A stretch of 64,000 bases of DNA from Burkholderia lata (GTDB taxonomy: Bacteria; Pseudomonadota; Gammaproteobacteria; Burkholderiales; Burkholderiaceae), in assembly GCF_000012945.1 (NCBI RefSeq), contig NC_007511.1:2790001-2854000 (forward strand), given 5' to 3'. Made by a program: the position numbers and the translations under genes. Shown in pieces: positions 16,920-25,687 of this stretch (its first letter is position 1; every line of letters begins with the position of its first letter). Under the pieces are notes generated by a model. It saw only the letters and a program-made list of their open reading frames with translations, ran no database searches and was not told where the DNA came from.

Positions 16920-17822
16920 ATGGACCGCCTGCAAGCGATGCAGATCTACGTACAGATCGTCGAGCGCGGCAACTTCACGCAGGCCGCCGACGCGCTGCAG
17001 CTGCATCGGCCGGCCGTGACGAAAGCCGTGCAGCAGCTCGAGCAGGAGCTCGGCGTGCGGTTGCTGAACCGCAGCACGCGGCGCGTCAGCGTGACCGCCG
17101 AAGGCGAGGCGTTTCATGCGCGCTGCGTCCAGCTACTCGGCAGCATCGACGACGCGTTCGCGTCATTCCCGAAGCAGCGCGCGATACCGAAGGGCCGGTT
17201 GCGCATCGACATCGCGCTCGCGCTGGCGAAGACGGTCGTGATTCCGGCGCTGCCCGATTTCCAGCAGCGTTATCCGCAGATCGAGCTCGTGCTCGGCGCG
17301 AGCGACCAGCCGGCCGACCTGATCGGCGAAGGCATCGACTGCGTCGTGCGGGTCGGCAAGCTGAAGGATTCGAGCATGGTCGCGCGCACGGTCGGCGCGG
17401 TGCCGATGGTCACGTGCGCGTCGCCCGCCTATGTGTCCCGCCACGGTTTGCCGCGCACGCTCGACGACCTTCGCACGCATCGCGCCGTGAACTTCTTTAC
17501 CGGCAGCAATCGCAAGCTGCTCGAATGGACGTTCCGCCCGCACGGCGAAACGGTCTCCGTGAAGCTCGCGAGCAGCCTGCTCACGGACAACTCGGAAGCG
17601 CTGCTGTCCTGCGGGCTGGCCGGCCTCGGCATCGTGCATGGGTTGCGGCCCGCGCTGCAGCCGAGCATCGATTCGGGCCAGCTGATCGAGCTGCTGCCCG
17701 GCGTGCCGGCAGAGCCGAAGCCGGTGTCGGTGCTGTACCCGAACCGCGCCCATCTGTCCGACAAGGTACGCGCGTTCATCGACTGGCTGACCGAGCTGTT
17801 TGCGCGGCGTTATCCGGCGTAG
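16920..17822 (+). CDS. LysR family transcriptional regulator
   Basis: A 300-residue regulator with an N-terminal winged helix (MDRLQAMQIYVQIVERGNF, TQAADALQLHRPAVTKAVQQ) and a periplasmic-binding-like effector domain (from about residue 90). It resembles the LysR subgroup that controls small oxidoreductases (CrgA/DmlR type). It lies on the same strand just upstream of a quinone oxidoreductase-like gene, with a perfect 11-bp inverted repeat between them, so that gene is the likely target. The effector is unknown. Confidence 0.9.
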   Translation: MDRLQAMQIYVQIVERGNFTQAADALQLHRPAVTKAVQQLEQELGVRLLNRSTRRVSVTAEGEAFHARCVQLLGSIDDAFASFPKQRAIPKGRLRIDIALALAKTVVIPALPDFQQRYPQIELVLGASDQPADLIGEGIDCVVRVGKLKDSSMVARTVGAVPMVTCASPAYVSRHGLPRTLDDLRTHRAVNFFTGSNRKLLEWTFRPHGETVSVKLASSLLTDNSEALLSCGLAGLGIVHGLRPALQPSIDSGQLIELLPGVPAEPKPVSVLYPNRAHLSDKVRAFIDWLTELFARRYPA

Positions 17823-17837
17823 AACAGGTGTGCGTCG

Positions 17838-17860
17838 ATTGTTATTCGTCGAATAACAAT
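17838..17860. promoter_or_regulatory. 23-bp palindrome, candidate operator of the oxidoreductase gene
   Basis: ATTGTTATTCG, a single T, then CGAATAACAAT: two perfect 11-bp arms around one central base. It is much more AT-rich than its surroundings and sits 86 bases before the oxidoreductase start, directly after the LysR gene. It contains T-N11-A spacing as in LysR sites. No T run follows, so a terminator is less likely. Confidence 0.65.
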
Positions 17861-17945
17861 CAATGATCGGGTCGCGCGTTTATCCGGCGCGGGTACCCGC
17901 CTACAGTGCTCCTTCATCGACACCTGTTCATTGAAGGAGCCCTCC

Positions 17946-18935
17946 ATGTCCCGCATCGTTCGTTTCCACCGCGTCGGCGGCCCCGACGTCCTGCAGATCG
18001 ACACCGTCGACGTGCCCGCGCCCGGCCCCGATGAAATCCAGCTGCGCGTGAAGGCAATCGGCCTCAATCGCGCGGAAATCATGTACCGCAGCGGCGAATA
18101 CACATTCATGCCGCATTTCCCTGCAGCGCTCGGCTACGAGGCATCGGGCATCGTCGCGGCGCGCGGCTCCAACGTGACGGCGTTCGCCGAAGGCGATGCG
18201 GTGAGCGTCGTGCCGGCGTTCTCGTTCGCCGACTACGGAATGTACGGCGAGGTCGTCAACGTGCCCGTGCATGCTGTAGTTCGGCATCCGGCAGGGCTGT
18301 CGTTCGAGGAAGCAGCCGCGACGTGGATGATGTTCGTCACGGCCTGGGGCGCGCTGATCGAGCTCGGCGGGCTGCAGCGCGGCGACGCGGTGCTGATCGG
18401 CGCCGCGTCGAGCAGCGTCGGGCAAGCGGCGATCCAGATCGCGAACCACGTCGGCGCGGTGCCGATCGCGCTGACGCGCGGCGAATCGAAACGCCAGGCG
18501 CTGCTCGACGCGGGTGCGAAGCACGTGATCGTCGGCAGCCCTGCCGACCTGCCGCAGCACGTGGCGGACCTCACCGGCGGCACCGGCGCGCGCCTCGTGT
18601 TCGATCCGGTCGGCGGCCCGGATGCGGCGAACCTGCTGCGCGCGCTGGCCACGAACGGCACGTACTTCCAGTACGGCGCGCTCGACACGCGCGACATCCC
18701 GGTGCCCGTGATGGACCTGCTCGCGCGCCACCTGACGCTGCGCGGCTACGAGCTGTTCGAAATCACCGGCGATGCGCAGCGGCTCGAACGCGCGAAGCGC
18801 TTCATCGTCGACGGGCTCGCAGCCGGTGCGCTGAAGCCGCTGATCGATCGCACGTTCGCGTTCGACGACATTGCGGAAGCGCATCGGTACATGGAAGCCG
18901 GTGCGCAGGTCGGGAAGATCGTCGTCACGGTCTGA
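17946..18935 (+). CDS. Zinc-type alcohol dehydrogenase family / quinone oxidoreductase
   Basis: A 329-residue cytoplasmic medium-chain dehydrogenase/reductase. The GroES-like N-terminus carries VRFHRVGGPDVLQIDTVDVP and GYEASGIV; the nucleotide-binding half has LIGAASSSVGQAAIQIA (Rossmann motif) and RLVFDPVGGPDAANLL. The zinc-binding Cys cluster of true alcohol dehydrogenases is not visible, so NADPH:quinone or enone reduction is the best guess. The ATG at 17946 follows AAGGAG with good spacing. It is probably controlled by the upstream LysR protein through the palindrome in between. Confidence 0.85.
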   Translation: MSRIVRFHRVGGPDVLQIDTVDVPAPGPDEIQLRVKAIGLNRAEIMYRSGEYTFMPHFPAALGYEASGIVAARGSNVTAFAEGDAVSVVPAFSFADYGMYGEVVNVPVHAVVRHPAGLSFEEAAATWMMFVTAWGALIELGGLQRGDAVLIGAASSSVGQAAIQIANHVGAVPIALTRGESKRQALLDAGAKHVIVGSPADLPQHVADLTGGTGARLVFDPVGGPDAANLLRALATNGTYFQYGALDTRDIPVPVMDLLARHLTLRGYELFEITGDAQRLERAKRFIVDGLAAGALKPLIDRTFAFDDIAEAHRYMEAGAQVGKIVVTV

Positions 18936-18944
18936 ACGTAGCAA

Positions 18945-18981
18945 GGCGGGCGTGCCGTTCGACAACGACGGCACGCCCGCC
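18945..18981. terminator. Bidirectional hairpin terminator
   Basis: A 14-bp perfect stem (GGCGGGCGTGCCGT at 18945-18958 and its complement at 18968-18981) with a nine-base loop lies between two convergent genes ending at 18935 and 18995. No long T run follows. Confidence 0.75.
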
Positions 18982-18994
18982 GCGCGCCGCATGC

Positions 18995-19888
18995 TCAGCT
19001 TTCGAAATACCGCGGCCGGTCGATATCGGCCAGCAACCCCGGCTGCGTCGGCGCCCAGTCGAGCAACGCACGCGTGCGCTCGCTCGTGGCCGGCGCATCC
19101 ATCCCCGCGAACATCGCGAACCAGCCGAAGTGTTCGCCGGCTTCAGCCGCCGTTTTCGCGACGACCGGCACGTTCAGCCGCCGGCCGATCACCTCCGCGA
19201 TTTCCCGGAACCGCACGCCCGTATCGTCGACCGCGTGATAGCGCGCGCCGGCCGCGCCGCGTTCGATCGCGAGCCGATAGACGCGCGCCGCGTCGAGCCG
19301 GTGCACGCCCGGCCAGCGGTTGCCGCCATCGCCGAGATAGGCCGATGCCCCCTTCTCCCTCGCGAATGCAATCAGGCGCGGCACGAAGCCGTGATCGCCG
19401 TCGCCGTGTACCGACGGCGGCAGGCGCACGACCGATGCGTGCACGCCGCGCGCTTCGAGCGCGACCGCGGTCGCTTCGGACGCACGCGGGTAAGTCGACG
19501 ACACCGGCACGTGCGGATCGTCTTCCGTCGCCGCGCGCCCGGGTGCGACGAGCGCGAGGCCCGACGTGACGACCAGCGGCCGCGCCGAGCCCGCGAGCAC
19601 CGCACCGATCGTCTCGATCGCATGACGGTCGAGCTCGCAGTTCTGCGCGAAGCGCGAGAAGTCGTGATTGAATCCCGTATGGATCACCGCATCGGCGGCT
19701 TCGGCGCCGCGCGTGAGGCTGTCGAGATCCTCCAGCGACCCGCGATGGACGTCGGCGCCCGCCGCCGCGACCGACGCTGCGGCCGCATCGGACCGCGCGA
19801 GACCGAGCACCGCGTGGCCAGCGGCAATGAGTTCGGCCACGACGGCAGAGCCGACGAACCCCGACGCTCCAGTAACAAAGACACGCAT
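18995..19888 (-). CDS. NAD-dependent epimerase/dehydratase family (extended SDR)
   Basis: A 297-residue protein with the extended short-chain dehydrogenase fold: [20 protein letters not shown] (NAD(P)-binding TGASGFVG), AAVIHTGF-like region ([12 protein letters not shown]), and [14 protein letters not shown]. The usual YxxxK is represented by YPRASE, so the Lys is replaced by Ser-Glu and catalysis may differ. A ribosome binding site (GGAGGTG) precedes the ATG at 19888; a GTG at 19897 is possible. It is divergent from an MmyB-type regulator gene, which probably controls it. Confidence 0.85.
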   Translation of the reverse strand: MRVFVTGASGFVGSAVVAELIAAGHAVLGLARSDAAAASVAAAGADVHRGSLEDLDSLTRGAEAADAVIHTGFNHDFSRFAQNCELDRHAIETIGAVLAGSARPLVVTSGLALVAPGRAATEDDPHVPVSSTYPRASEATAVALEARGVHASVVRLPPSVHGDGDHGFVPRLIAFAREKGASAYLGDGGNRWPGVHRLDAARVYRLAIERGAAGARYHAVDDTGVRFREIAEVIGRRLNVPVVAKTAAEAGEHFGWFAMFAGMDAPATSERTRALLDWAPTQPGLLADIDRPRYFES

Positions 19889-19956
19889 GTTCAACACCTC
19901 CGGATGGCATGGAGGCTTACTATCTGTCGACGGCCGCTCGCGGTGAAGTCGTGACG

Positions 19957-19970
19957 GTTTACCGGTAAAC
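19957..19970. promoter_or_regulatory. 14-bp perfect palindrome, candidate operator
   Basis: GTTTACCGGTAAAC, a perfect palindrome in the 95-base divergent gap, 14 bases before the regulator start and 69 bases from the epimerase start. Position suggests autoregulation and control of the epimerase gene by the regulator; this is inference. Confidence 0.6.
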
Positions 19971-19983
19971 GAATTAACAGGAT

Positions 19984-20841
19984 ATGGCTGACGCCCCCGA
20001 CAACCTGCTCGGCGCGTACCTGCGGGACCGCCGCGAGAAACTCGACCCGGCCGCGCTCGGGCTGCCGGCCACGCGCCGCCGCACGCCTGGCCTGCGGCGC
20101 GAGGAGGTCGCGCAGCGCGCGCACGTGAGCGCCGCGTGGTACACGTGGCTCGAACAGGGGCGCGGCGGTGCGCCGTCGGCCGACGTGCTCGACCGGCTCG
20201 CCCGCGCGCTGCTGCTGAACGACGCCGAGCGCGAACACCTGTTCCTGATCGGCGTCGGCCACCTGCCGGAAGTGCGCTATCACGCTGCCGACCATGTGTC
20301 GCCGCGCGTGCAGCACGTGCTCGATTCGCTCGACGCGAGCCCCGCGATCGTGCGCTCGGCGACGTGGGACGTCGTCGCGTGGAACGATGCGGCGGCCGCG
20401 ACGCTGACCGACTACACGACGCTGTCGCCGGAACGGCGCAACATCCTGCGGCTCATCTTCGTCGATCCGCATGTGCGCGGCGTGCAGGCGAACTGGGAGC
20501 GCGTCGCGCGGTTCGCGGTGGGCGCGTTTCGCGCCGACGTCGCACGCGGCGGCGCGACGCAGGCCGTGCAGGCGTTCGTCGACGAGATGCGCGCGACGAG
20601 CGCCGAGTTCGACGCGCTGTGGCGCGACCACGATATCCGCTCGCACGAGGAAGGGACCAAGGAGCTCCACCATCCTGCCGTCGGGCGAATCGCGCTCGAA
20701 TACTCGGCGTTCGCGGTGAGCGGCCGGCCCGACCAGACGCTCGTGATCTTTACGCCGGAAACGGCAGCCGATCGCGCGCTCGTCCGGACGCTGGTGGCCG
20801 CACGCAAGCAAGCGCTGGCCGAGCGGATGCCCGTCGCATGA
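19984..20841 (+). CDS. XRE-type regulator with MmyB-like ligand domain
   Basis: A 285-residue regulator. The N-terminal helix-turn-helix is the typical [34 protein letters not shown] and WYTWLEQGR pattern of the MmyB family. The C-terminal MmyB-like PAS-type domain (from about 100) includes [30 protein letters not shown] and [22 protein letters not shown]. In characterised relatives this domain binds fatty-acid-like or steroid-like ligands. The gene is divergent from the epimerase gene, with a palindrome in the gap, so a repressor-target pair is likely. Confidence 0.9.
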   Translation: MADAPDNLLGAYLRDRREKLDPAALGLPATRRRTPGLRREEVAQRAHVSAAWYTWLEQGRGGAPSADVLDRLARALLLNDAEREHLFLIGVGHLPEVRYHAADHVSPRVQHVLDSLDASPAIVRSATWDVVAWNDAAAATLTDYTTLSPERRNILRLIFVDPHVRGVQANWERVARFAVGAFRADVARGGATQAVQAFVDEMRATSAEFDALWRDHDIRSHEEGTKELHHPAVGRIALEYSAFAVSGRPDQTLVIFTPETAADRALVRTLVAARKQALAERMPVA

Positions 20842-20854
20842 CGGCGCCCGTTTC

Positions 20855-20870
20855 GCCTGACTCGTCAGGC
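20855..20870 (+). terminator. Weak hairpin after the MmyB-type regulator
   Basis: GCCTGA, loop CTCG, TCAGGC, fourteen bases after the stop codon. It is followed by A residues, not T, on this strand, so termination is uncertain. Confidence 0.35.
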
Positions 20871-21056
20871 AAAAGCGCCGTCGCACCGTATCGCCCACCC
20901 CGCCAGCTGCGCCCATCCGGCCCCATCGCCCCGGGTGAACCCATCGCATTCCGCACTGATTCCCAGTCGAATATTTAATTTTCACCTGGCGTAGCGCGCG
21001 CTTACCCTTTCGGCATCGCATCACCGGGCCCCCGGCCCCCTCCCTGGAGCATCCCG

Positions 21057-22286
21057 ATGTCCGACCCCGGCACCGCGCAAGCCGTCCACCGCCCGCATGC
21101 GGCTTCCGTGTCCTATGGCGCGCTCGCGCTGCTGGTGCTGGCCGGCCTCAACCTGCGACCGTTCCTGACCGCGTTCGGCCCCGTGCTCGACGTCGTGCGC
21201 GCCGACACGGGCCTCGGCTTTCGTGCGGCCGCGCTGCTGACCACGCTGCCGTTCGTGCTGATGGGGGTCGTCGCCGGAGTCGGAGTCGGGCTCGCGCGAC
21301 GCTTTGGCGAACAGCGTGCGCTGACGGTCGCGCTGGCACTGATCGCGGCAGGCTGCACGGCGCGCCTGTGGACCGGCGGCAGCGCGGGCCTGATCGCGAC
21401 CGCGATCGTCGCGGGCGCCGGCGTCGCCGTGATCCAGGCGCTCGTGCCCGGCCTCGCGAAACGCTGGTTCGTCGACCGGCTGCCGCTCGCGATGGGCCTC
21501 TACTCGGCTGCGCTGGTCGGCGGCGGCGCATTCGGCGCGGTCGCGAGCCCGTGGCTCGCCGCGCATGGCGGCTGGCATCTCTCGCTCGCCGTGTGGGCCG
21601 TGCCCGCGCTCGTCACCCTCGCGCTGTGGCGTGCGAAGGCGCCGCGCGACACGGTGCACGCGACGGCCGTATCGGCCCCGATCACCGCGTTCGCCCGCAT
21701 TCCACGCGCGTGGCAGCTTGCGCTGTTCTTCGGGCTCAGCAACAGCGGCTACGCCAGCCTCGTCGCATGGCTGCCCGCGTTCTACCGCAGCATCGGCATG
21801 AGTCCGCAAGCAAGCGGCAACCTGCTCGCGTGGATGGCGCTGTTCCAGGCGACCGGCGCACTCGCGATGCCGATGCTTGCAAAACGCTCGCCCGACCGCC
21901 GCGCCGTGCTGTGGCTCACGCTCGCGCTGCAGGCAGCCGGCTTCATCGGGTTCGCGACGCTGCCCGCGGTCGCACCGTGGTTCTGGGTCGCGAGCGTCGG
22001 CCTCGGTCTCGGCGGCTTCTTCTCGATGAGCCTGATCGTCACGCTCGACCACCTGCCCGATGCACGGCTCGCAGGCGCGCTCGCCGCGTTCGTGCAGGGC
22101 ATCGGCTTCCTGACGGTCGCGGCGAGCCCCTGGCTGATCGGCTGGCTGCGCGACGCGGGCGGCGGCTTCGCGATCGCGTGGTGGATGCATCTCGGCGTGA
22201 TCGCCGCAATGGCCGCGCTGAATGCCGCGTTCTCGCCCGCCGGCTACCGGCACAGCATGGCGCGCATCACCGGCGCCGCTCGATAA
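21057..22286 (+). CDS. CynX/NimT-family MFS transporter
   Basis: A 409-residue inner-membrane carrier with about 12 membrane segments. The first segment (LALLVLAGLNLRPFLTAFGP) and LLTTLPFVLMGVVAG are typical of the cyanate permease CynX / nitroimidazole resistance NimT group. No cyanase (cynS) or carbonic anhydrase gene is nearby, so cyanate is not supported as substrate. The ATG at 21057 follows a weak CTGGAGCATCCCG site. The next gene encodes a periplasmic binding protein, separated by 134 bases. Confidence 0.85.
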   Translation: MSDPGTAQAVHRPHAASVSYGALALLVLAGLNLRPFLTAFGPVLDVVRADTGLGFRAAALLTTLPFVLMGVVAGVGVGLARRFGEQRALTVALALIAAGCTARLWTGGSAGLIATAIVAGAGVAVIQALVPGLAKRWFVDRLPLAMGLYSAALVGGGAFGAVASPWLAAHGGWHLSLAVWAVPALVTLALWRAKAPRDTVHATAVSAPITAFARIPRAWQLALFFGLSNSGYASLVAWLPAFYRSIGMSPQASGNLLAWMALFQATGALAMPMLAKRSPDRRAVLWLTLALQAAGFIGFATLPAVAPWFWVASVGLGLGGFFSMSLIVTLDHLPDARLAGALAAFVQGIGFLTVAASPWLIGWLRDAGGGFAIAWWMHLGVIAAMAALNAAFSPAGYRHSMARITGAAR

Positions 22287-22420
22287 CTTTCCCTTCGAAT
22301 CCGGGCGAGCGCCTTCGGCACTCGTCCAGCCGCCCGCGCATGGCCGGGCGCGGGCAGTCACGCCCATCGGCCGCTGGTTCGCTTCAAAACAAACTACATC
22401 AATCGGTATTGGAGACAGAC

Positions 22421-23191
22421 ATGAAAAAGCTCGTCCTGGCCGTTGCGCTCGCGCTGACGGCCGGCGCCGCCGCCGCGAAAGACCCGGCGGTCCTGCGCCT
22501 CGGCGTCGACCCCAGCTATGCGCCATTCGAATCGCTCGCGCCCGACGGCAAGCTCGTCGGCTTCGACATCGATCTCGGCAATGCGATCTGCGAACGGATG
22601 AAGGTGCGTTGCGTGTGGGTCGAGAACGCGTTCGACGGGATGATCCCGGCGCTGAAGGCACGCAAGTTCGACGGCGTGCTGTCGTCGATGAGCGTGACCG
22701 AGAAGCGCCTCGCGCAGATCGCGTTCACCGACAAGATCAACAACGTGCCGCCCCGGCTCGTCGCACGGCGCGGCTCGAACCTGCAGCCGACGCCCGAATC
22801 GCTGCAGGGCAAGAGCGTCGGCGTCGAGCAGGGTTCGACGCAGGAGACGTATGCGCGCACGTACTGGGAGCCGAAGGGTGTGATCGTCCGCACGTACCAG
22901 ACGCAGGATCTCGTCTACCAGGACCTGCTGTCGGGGCGGCTCGACGCGTCGCTGCAATCGTCGGTGCAGGCCGACCTCGGGTTCCTGAAAACCGCGAAGG
23001 GGGCGAACTTCGAATTCGCGGGGCCGCCGCTGCATGACCCGAAGACGCTCGGCGTGGGTTCGGCGATCGGCGTGCGCAAGGATGACGACGCGCTGCGCAC
23101 GCAGATCAACCAGGCGCTGGCGAGCCTGATCCAGGACGGGACTTACCAGCGGATCTCGAAGAAGTATTTCTCGTTCGATATCTATAACTGA
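22421..23191 (+). CDS. Periplasmic amino-acid binding protein (ABC family 3)
   Basis: A 256-residue exported protein with a signal peptide (MKKLVLAVALALTAGAAAA, cleavage before KDP) and the family 3 solute-binding fold: LRLGVDPSYAPFESLAPDGK, LVGFDIDLGNAICERM, SSMSVTEKRLAQIAFTDK and GSTQETYA. This is the pattern of lysine/arginine/ornithine/histidine binding proteins (ArgT/HisJ type). No permease or ATPase gene follows, so it is an orphan that must work with a remote transporter. The ribosome binding site is GGAGACAG. A strong terminator follows. Confidence 0.9.
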   Translation: MKKLVLAVALALTAGAAAAKDPAVLRLGVDPSYAPFESLAPDGKLVGFDIDLGNAICERMKVRCVWVENAFDGMIPALKARKFDGVLSSMSVTEKRLAQIAFTDKINNVPPRLVARRGSNLQPTPESLQGKSVGVEQGSTQETYARTYWEPKGVIVRTYQTQDLVYQDLLSGRLDASLQSSVQADLGFLKTAKGANFEFAGPPLHDPKTLGVGSAIGVRKDDDALRTQINQALASLIQDGTYQRISKKYFSFDIYN

Positions 23192-23212
23192 CGGGCGGGA
23201 ACGGATAACGCA

Positions 23213-23246
23213 AAGAGGCGTCACGCATGAATGCGCGACGCCTCTT
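23213..23246. terminator. Strong bidirectional hairpin terminator
   Basis: AAGAGGCGTC (23213-23222) pairs with GACGCCTCTT (23237-23246), with a further inner pairing CGCAT/ATGCG. It lies between the convergent binding-protein gene and the zinc-ribbon-like gene. Confidence 0.8.
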
Positions 23247-23269
23247 CTTCGCTCACCGAATAATGTCGA

Positions 23270-23653
23270 CTATGCCGCTCGCTGCAACAGGTCCGTTGCG
23301 AAAGAATTCGCATGCGCGACGGCCTCTTGCGCGTCGCCGAACACACCGAGCTCATCCCAGTGTTCTTCGGCCGCATACGTTCCCCTCACGGCGAGCGCCC
23401 GCTGAACGCTCAACTGTGCTGCGTATTTGCCATCCTGCAGCGGCCGGGCCGTTGCAACAACCTTGTGCGGAGGGCTGGCGCGCTCCGGCTGAACCAGCTC
23501 GACGGCGCCACCGGCCACGTCGACATACATCAACTCATTCCTCGTTTTGCAGTCCGGGCAGTAGAAGCACCATCCTGAGTCCTCTTGATGGGGTCTGACC
23601 TGCCCGCGAGCCAGCACGGCGCGGCATGCAACGTTTTCGCAGATGAACGGCAT
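23270..23653 (-). CDS. Hypothetical protein with possible zinc-binding Cys motifs
   Basis: A 127-residue soluble protein. The N-terminal third has Cys pairs (CENVAC and CFYCPDC), which together could bind zinc in a small ribbon. The remainder has VDVAGGAVELVQPE, a basic stretch RGTYAAEEHWDELG and a helical C-terminus (AVAHANSFATDLLQRAA). No known family is recognised. The ATG at 23653 follows a plausible site (TCGGAGACTGCC). It stands alone between two terminators or promoters. Confidence 0.6.
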   Translation of the reverse strand: MPFICENVACRAVLARGQVRPHQEDSGWCFYCPDCKTRNELMYVDVAGGAVELVQPERASPPHKVVATARPLQDGKYAAQLSVQRALAVRGTYAAEEHWDELGVFGDAQEAVAHANSFATDLLQRAA

Positions 23654-23856
23654 GGCAGTCTCCGAAGTTGTTTGTCGGAAATCCTAGCATGTCCGTCGGC
23701 GGTCAACCACCGGCATCGGCACGATTGCCTTGCGGTCGATCAGATTCGGGCACACACGCCCCTGGCACGGCTCGCACGCAGGTCGGCCCGGCGCTCGCAA
23801 GCCTCCCGTCAGCCGGGATAAACTGTCTGCCCGACCCACGAACCCAGCCATCCTCC

Positions 23857-24378
23857 ATGTTGATCCGCGTTGCTACGCCGTCCGATGCCATCCCGCTTGC
23901 CGAATTGAAGCGCGACACGTTTCGCGAAACCTTTCTGCATGACGGATTCAATATCGACTACCCGCCGCACGATCTGGCTGCGTACGAGACCAAGACCTAC
24001 TCGGTAGAAGCGATCACGGGCCAGCTCAACGATCCCCAGTGCCGCACGTGGGTCGCCGAAAGCGATGACGGCCAGTTGGTGGGATATGCGCAAGCGGGGC
24101 CGTGCAAGCTCCCGCACCCGGACGTTGCCGACGGTTCCGGGGAGATCCATCAGATCTACCTTCGGCGCGGGACGCAAGGGACCGGCGCCGGGCGTGCGTT
24201 GTTCGATTCCGCACTGGACTATCTGGCCACGGAGCGCCCCGGCCCGGTGTGGCTCGGCGTGTGGTCCGGCAACGCGAAGGCCATCGCCTTCTACGAGAAA
24301 GCAGGTTTCAAGCGCGTCGGCACGTACGATTTCAAGGTCGGTGAAGCGACCGACCTGGAGTTCATCTACCGTCGTTGA
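23857..24378 (+). CDS. GNAT family N-acetyltransferase
   Basis: A 173-residue acetyltransferase with a complete GNAT pattern: MLIRVATPSDAIPLAELKR at the start, EIHQIYLRRGTQGTGAGRAL (motif A, QGTGAG loop) and WLGVWSGNAKAIAFYEKAGF (motif B). RDTFRETF near residue 25 resembles spermidine- or amino-group acetyltransferases of the PaiA type, a weak hint. The chosen ATG lies right at the first strand. Substrate unknown. Confidence 0.88.
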   Translation: MLIRVATPSDAIPLAELKRDTFRETFLHDGFNIDYPPHDLAAYETKTYSVEAITGQLNDPQCRTWVAESDDGQLVGYAQAGPCKLPHPDVADGSGEIHQIYLRRGTQGTGAGRALFDSALDYLATERPGPVWLGVWSGNAKAIAFYEKAGFKRVGTYDFKVGEATDLEFIYRR

Positions 24379-24543
24379 TGCCGTGGATGGAAACGCCGGA
24401 GCAATCGACACGCCGCGGCCGATCGGATTGTCCTGATCGTGAGTCGCTTGACCTGATTTCGAACCGACGCGACACCGGGCCCTTTCGTTCCCGTGGCATC
24501 ACGCGCATTACGATGCACGTCATCCTCAATTCCGTGGACATCC

Positions 24544-25629
24544 ATGAAAACGCGTGCCATTGCGCTAAACGCGGCGCTCATTGCGCTTTTCGCCGGCATA
24601 GCCGTCCCGCTTGTCGCCAAGGCAACGCCTCCCCAGGAGACCAGCGCGGCCAGCTACGACACCTACAAGTCGTGGTGGGTCGCGTGCGACAACGGCCTGA
24701 CCTGCGAAGCGAAGGGTTTCGCGAGCGGTGGTGAAGCCAGTGCGGACCTGCGCTTCATTCGGGCCGCCGGGCCGGACGGCTCGCTCGAAGCGCGGCTGCA
24801 GGTCGTCACTCATGCCAGTATCGATCTCGATGATTTGCGTGTAGATGGAAAGCCGCTGCGGTTGGACGCGTCGGCCTGGAGCGTGAACCTCGACTCCACC
24901 AACGATATCGCGACGTTGTCGACAAAGCGGCCGGCAGCCGTGGCAGCCTTCGTATCCCGGCTTCGCAACGGCGCCAGGCTCGAGGTCGGTTCGGATACGA
25001 ACGCTTATGTTCCCCTCGACGGCCTGGCCGCCGCCCTGTTGCGCATCGATGACCGGCAGGGGCGCATCGGCGGTGTTAGCGCGTTGATCCGCAAGGGCCT
25101 CGCGCCCGCCTCACAAGTGACGCCCGCACCTTCACTACCGGTCGTACCGGCACGGAAGATCGCTGCGCAGTTGTCCGATCAGGAGGAAGCGCGCCTGATC
25201 GCGCGCACGAAACGTATCCAGGACGCCAGCAGCTGCGAAGAGAATGCGTCGGCGCATCTCGAAGAAGCCGCCTATGCGCTCGACTCACGGAATGCGCTGG
25301 TCTTTCTTCCCTGCATCGCGGGTGCCTACCAGGGATCGTCGGACGTGTTCATCGCGCCACGCACCGGTGGCGGCGCACCGCAGCCGATCAAGCTGGGGGG
25401 CCCTGTGGGAGGCGTGATGGATCCCTCGCTGGTCGAACCACACTTTGACCCGGCTACCGGCACCCTGTCGACTTTTGCCAAGGGGCGCGGTCTGGCCGAC
25501 TGCGGTTTTCAGGCCGAATGGATCTGGGACGGCCGGGCATTTCAGATTTCGGCCGCGTCGCAGCAGGAGACGTGCGGCGGTACGGCACCGGGCGACTGGC
25601 CCACACTCTATCGGTCGCGAAAGAAGTAA
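24544..25629 (+). CDS. DUF1176 exported protein
   Basis: A 361-residue exported protein. Signal peptide MKTRAIALNAALIALFAGIA with cleavage near AKA-TP. The mature part has DTYKSWWVACDNGLTCEAKG, matching DUF1176 proteins, which are periplasmic or lipoprotein-like with unknown function. Six Cys (CDNGLTC, SSCEEN, LPCIAG, DCGFQ, ETCGG) may form disulfides. The C-terminal half (ALVFLPCIAGAYQGSSDVFI) is also typical. The gene converges on a GNAT gene. Confidence 0.8.
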   Translation: MKTRAIALNAALIALFAGIAVPLVAKATPPQETSAASYDTYKSWWVACDNGLTCEAKGFASGGEASADLRFIRAAGPDGSLEARLQVVTHASIDLDDLRVDGKPLRLDASAWSVNLDSTNDIATLSTKRPAAVAAFVSRLRNGARLEVGSDTNAYVPLDGLAAALLRIDDRQGRIGGVSALIRKGLAPASQVTPAPSLPVVPARKIAAQLSDQEEARLIARTKRIQDASSCEENASAHLEEAAYALDSRNALVFLPCIAGAYQGSSDVFIAPRTGGGAPQPIKLGGPVGGVMDPSLVEPHFDPATGTLSTFAKGRGLADCGFQAEWIWDGRAFQISAASQQETCGGTAPGDWPTLYRSRKK

Positions 25630-25687
25630 GGCAGCGATCTCGTTCGGTGTTGGCGGCTCGATGCGCTCGCTTTTCCGCCATCGAACC

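Noticed and set aside
21057..22286. CynX-like carrier as part of a cyanate operon
   Set aside because: No cyanase or carbonic anhydrase gene is nearby.
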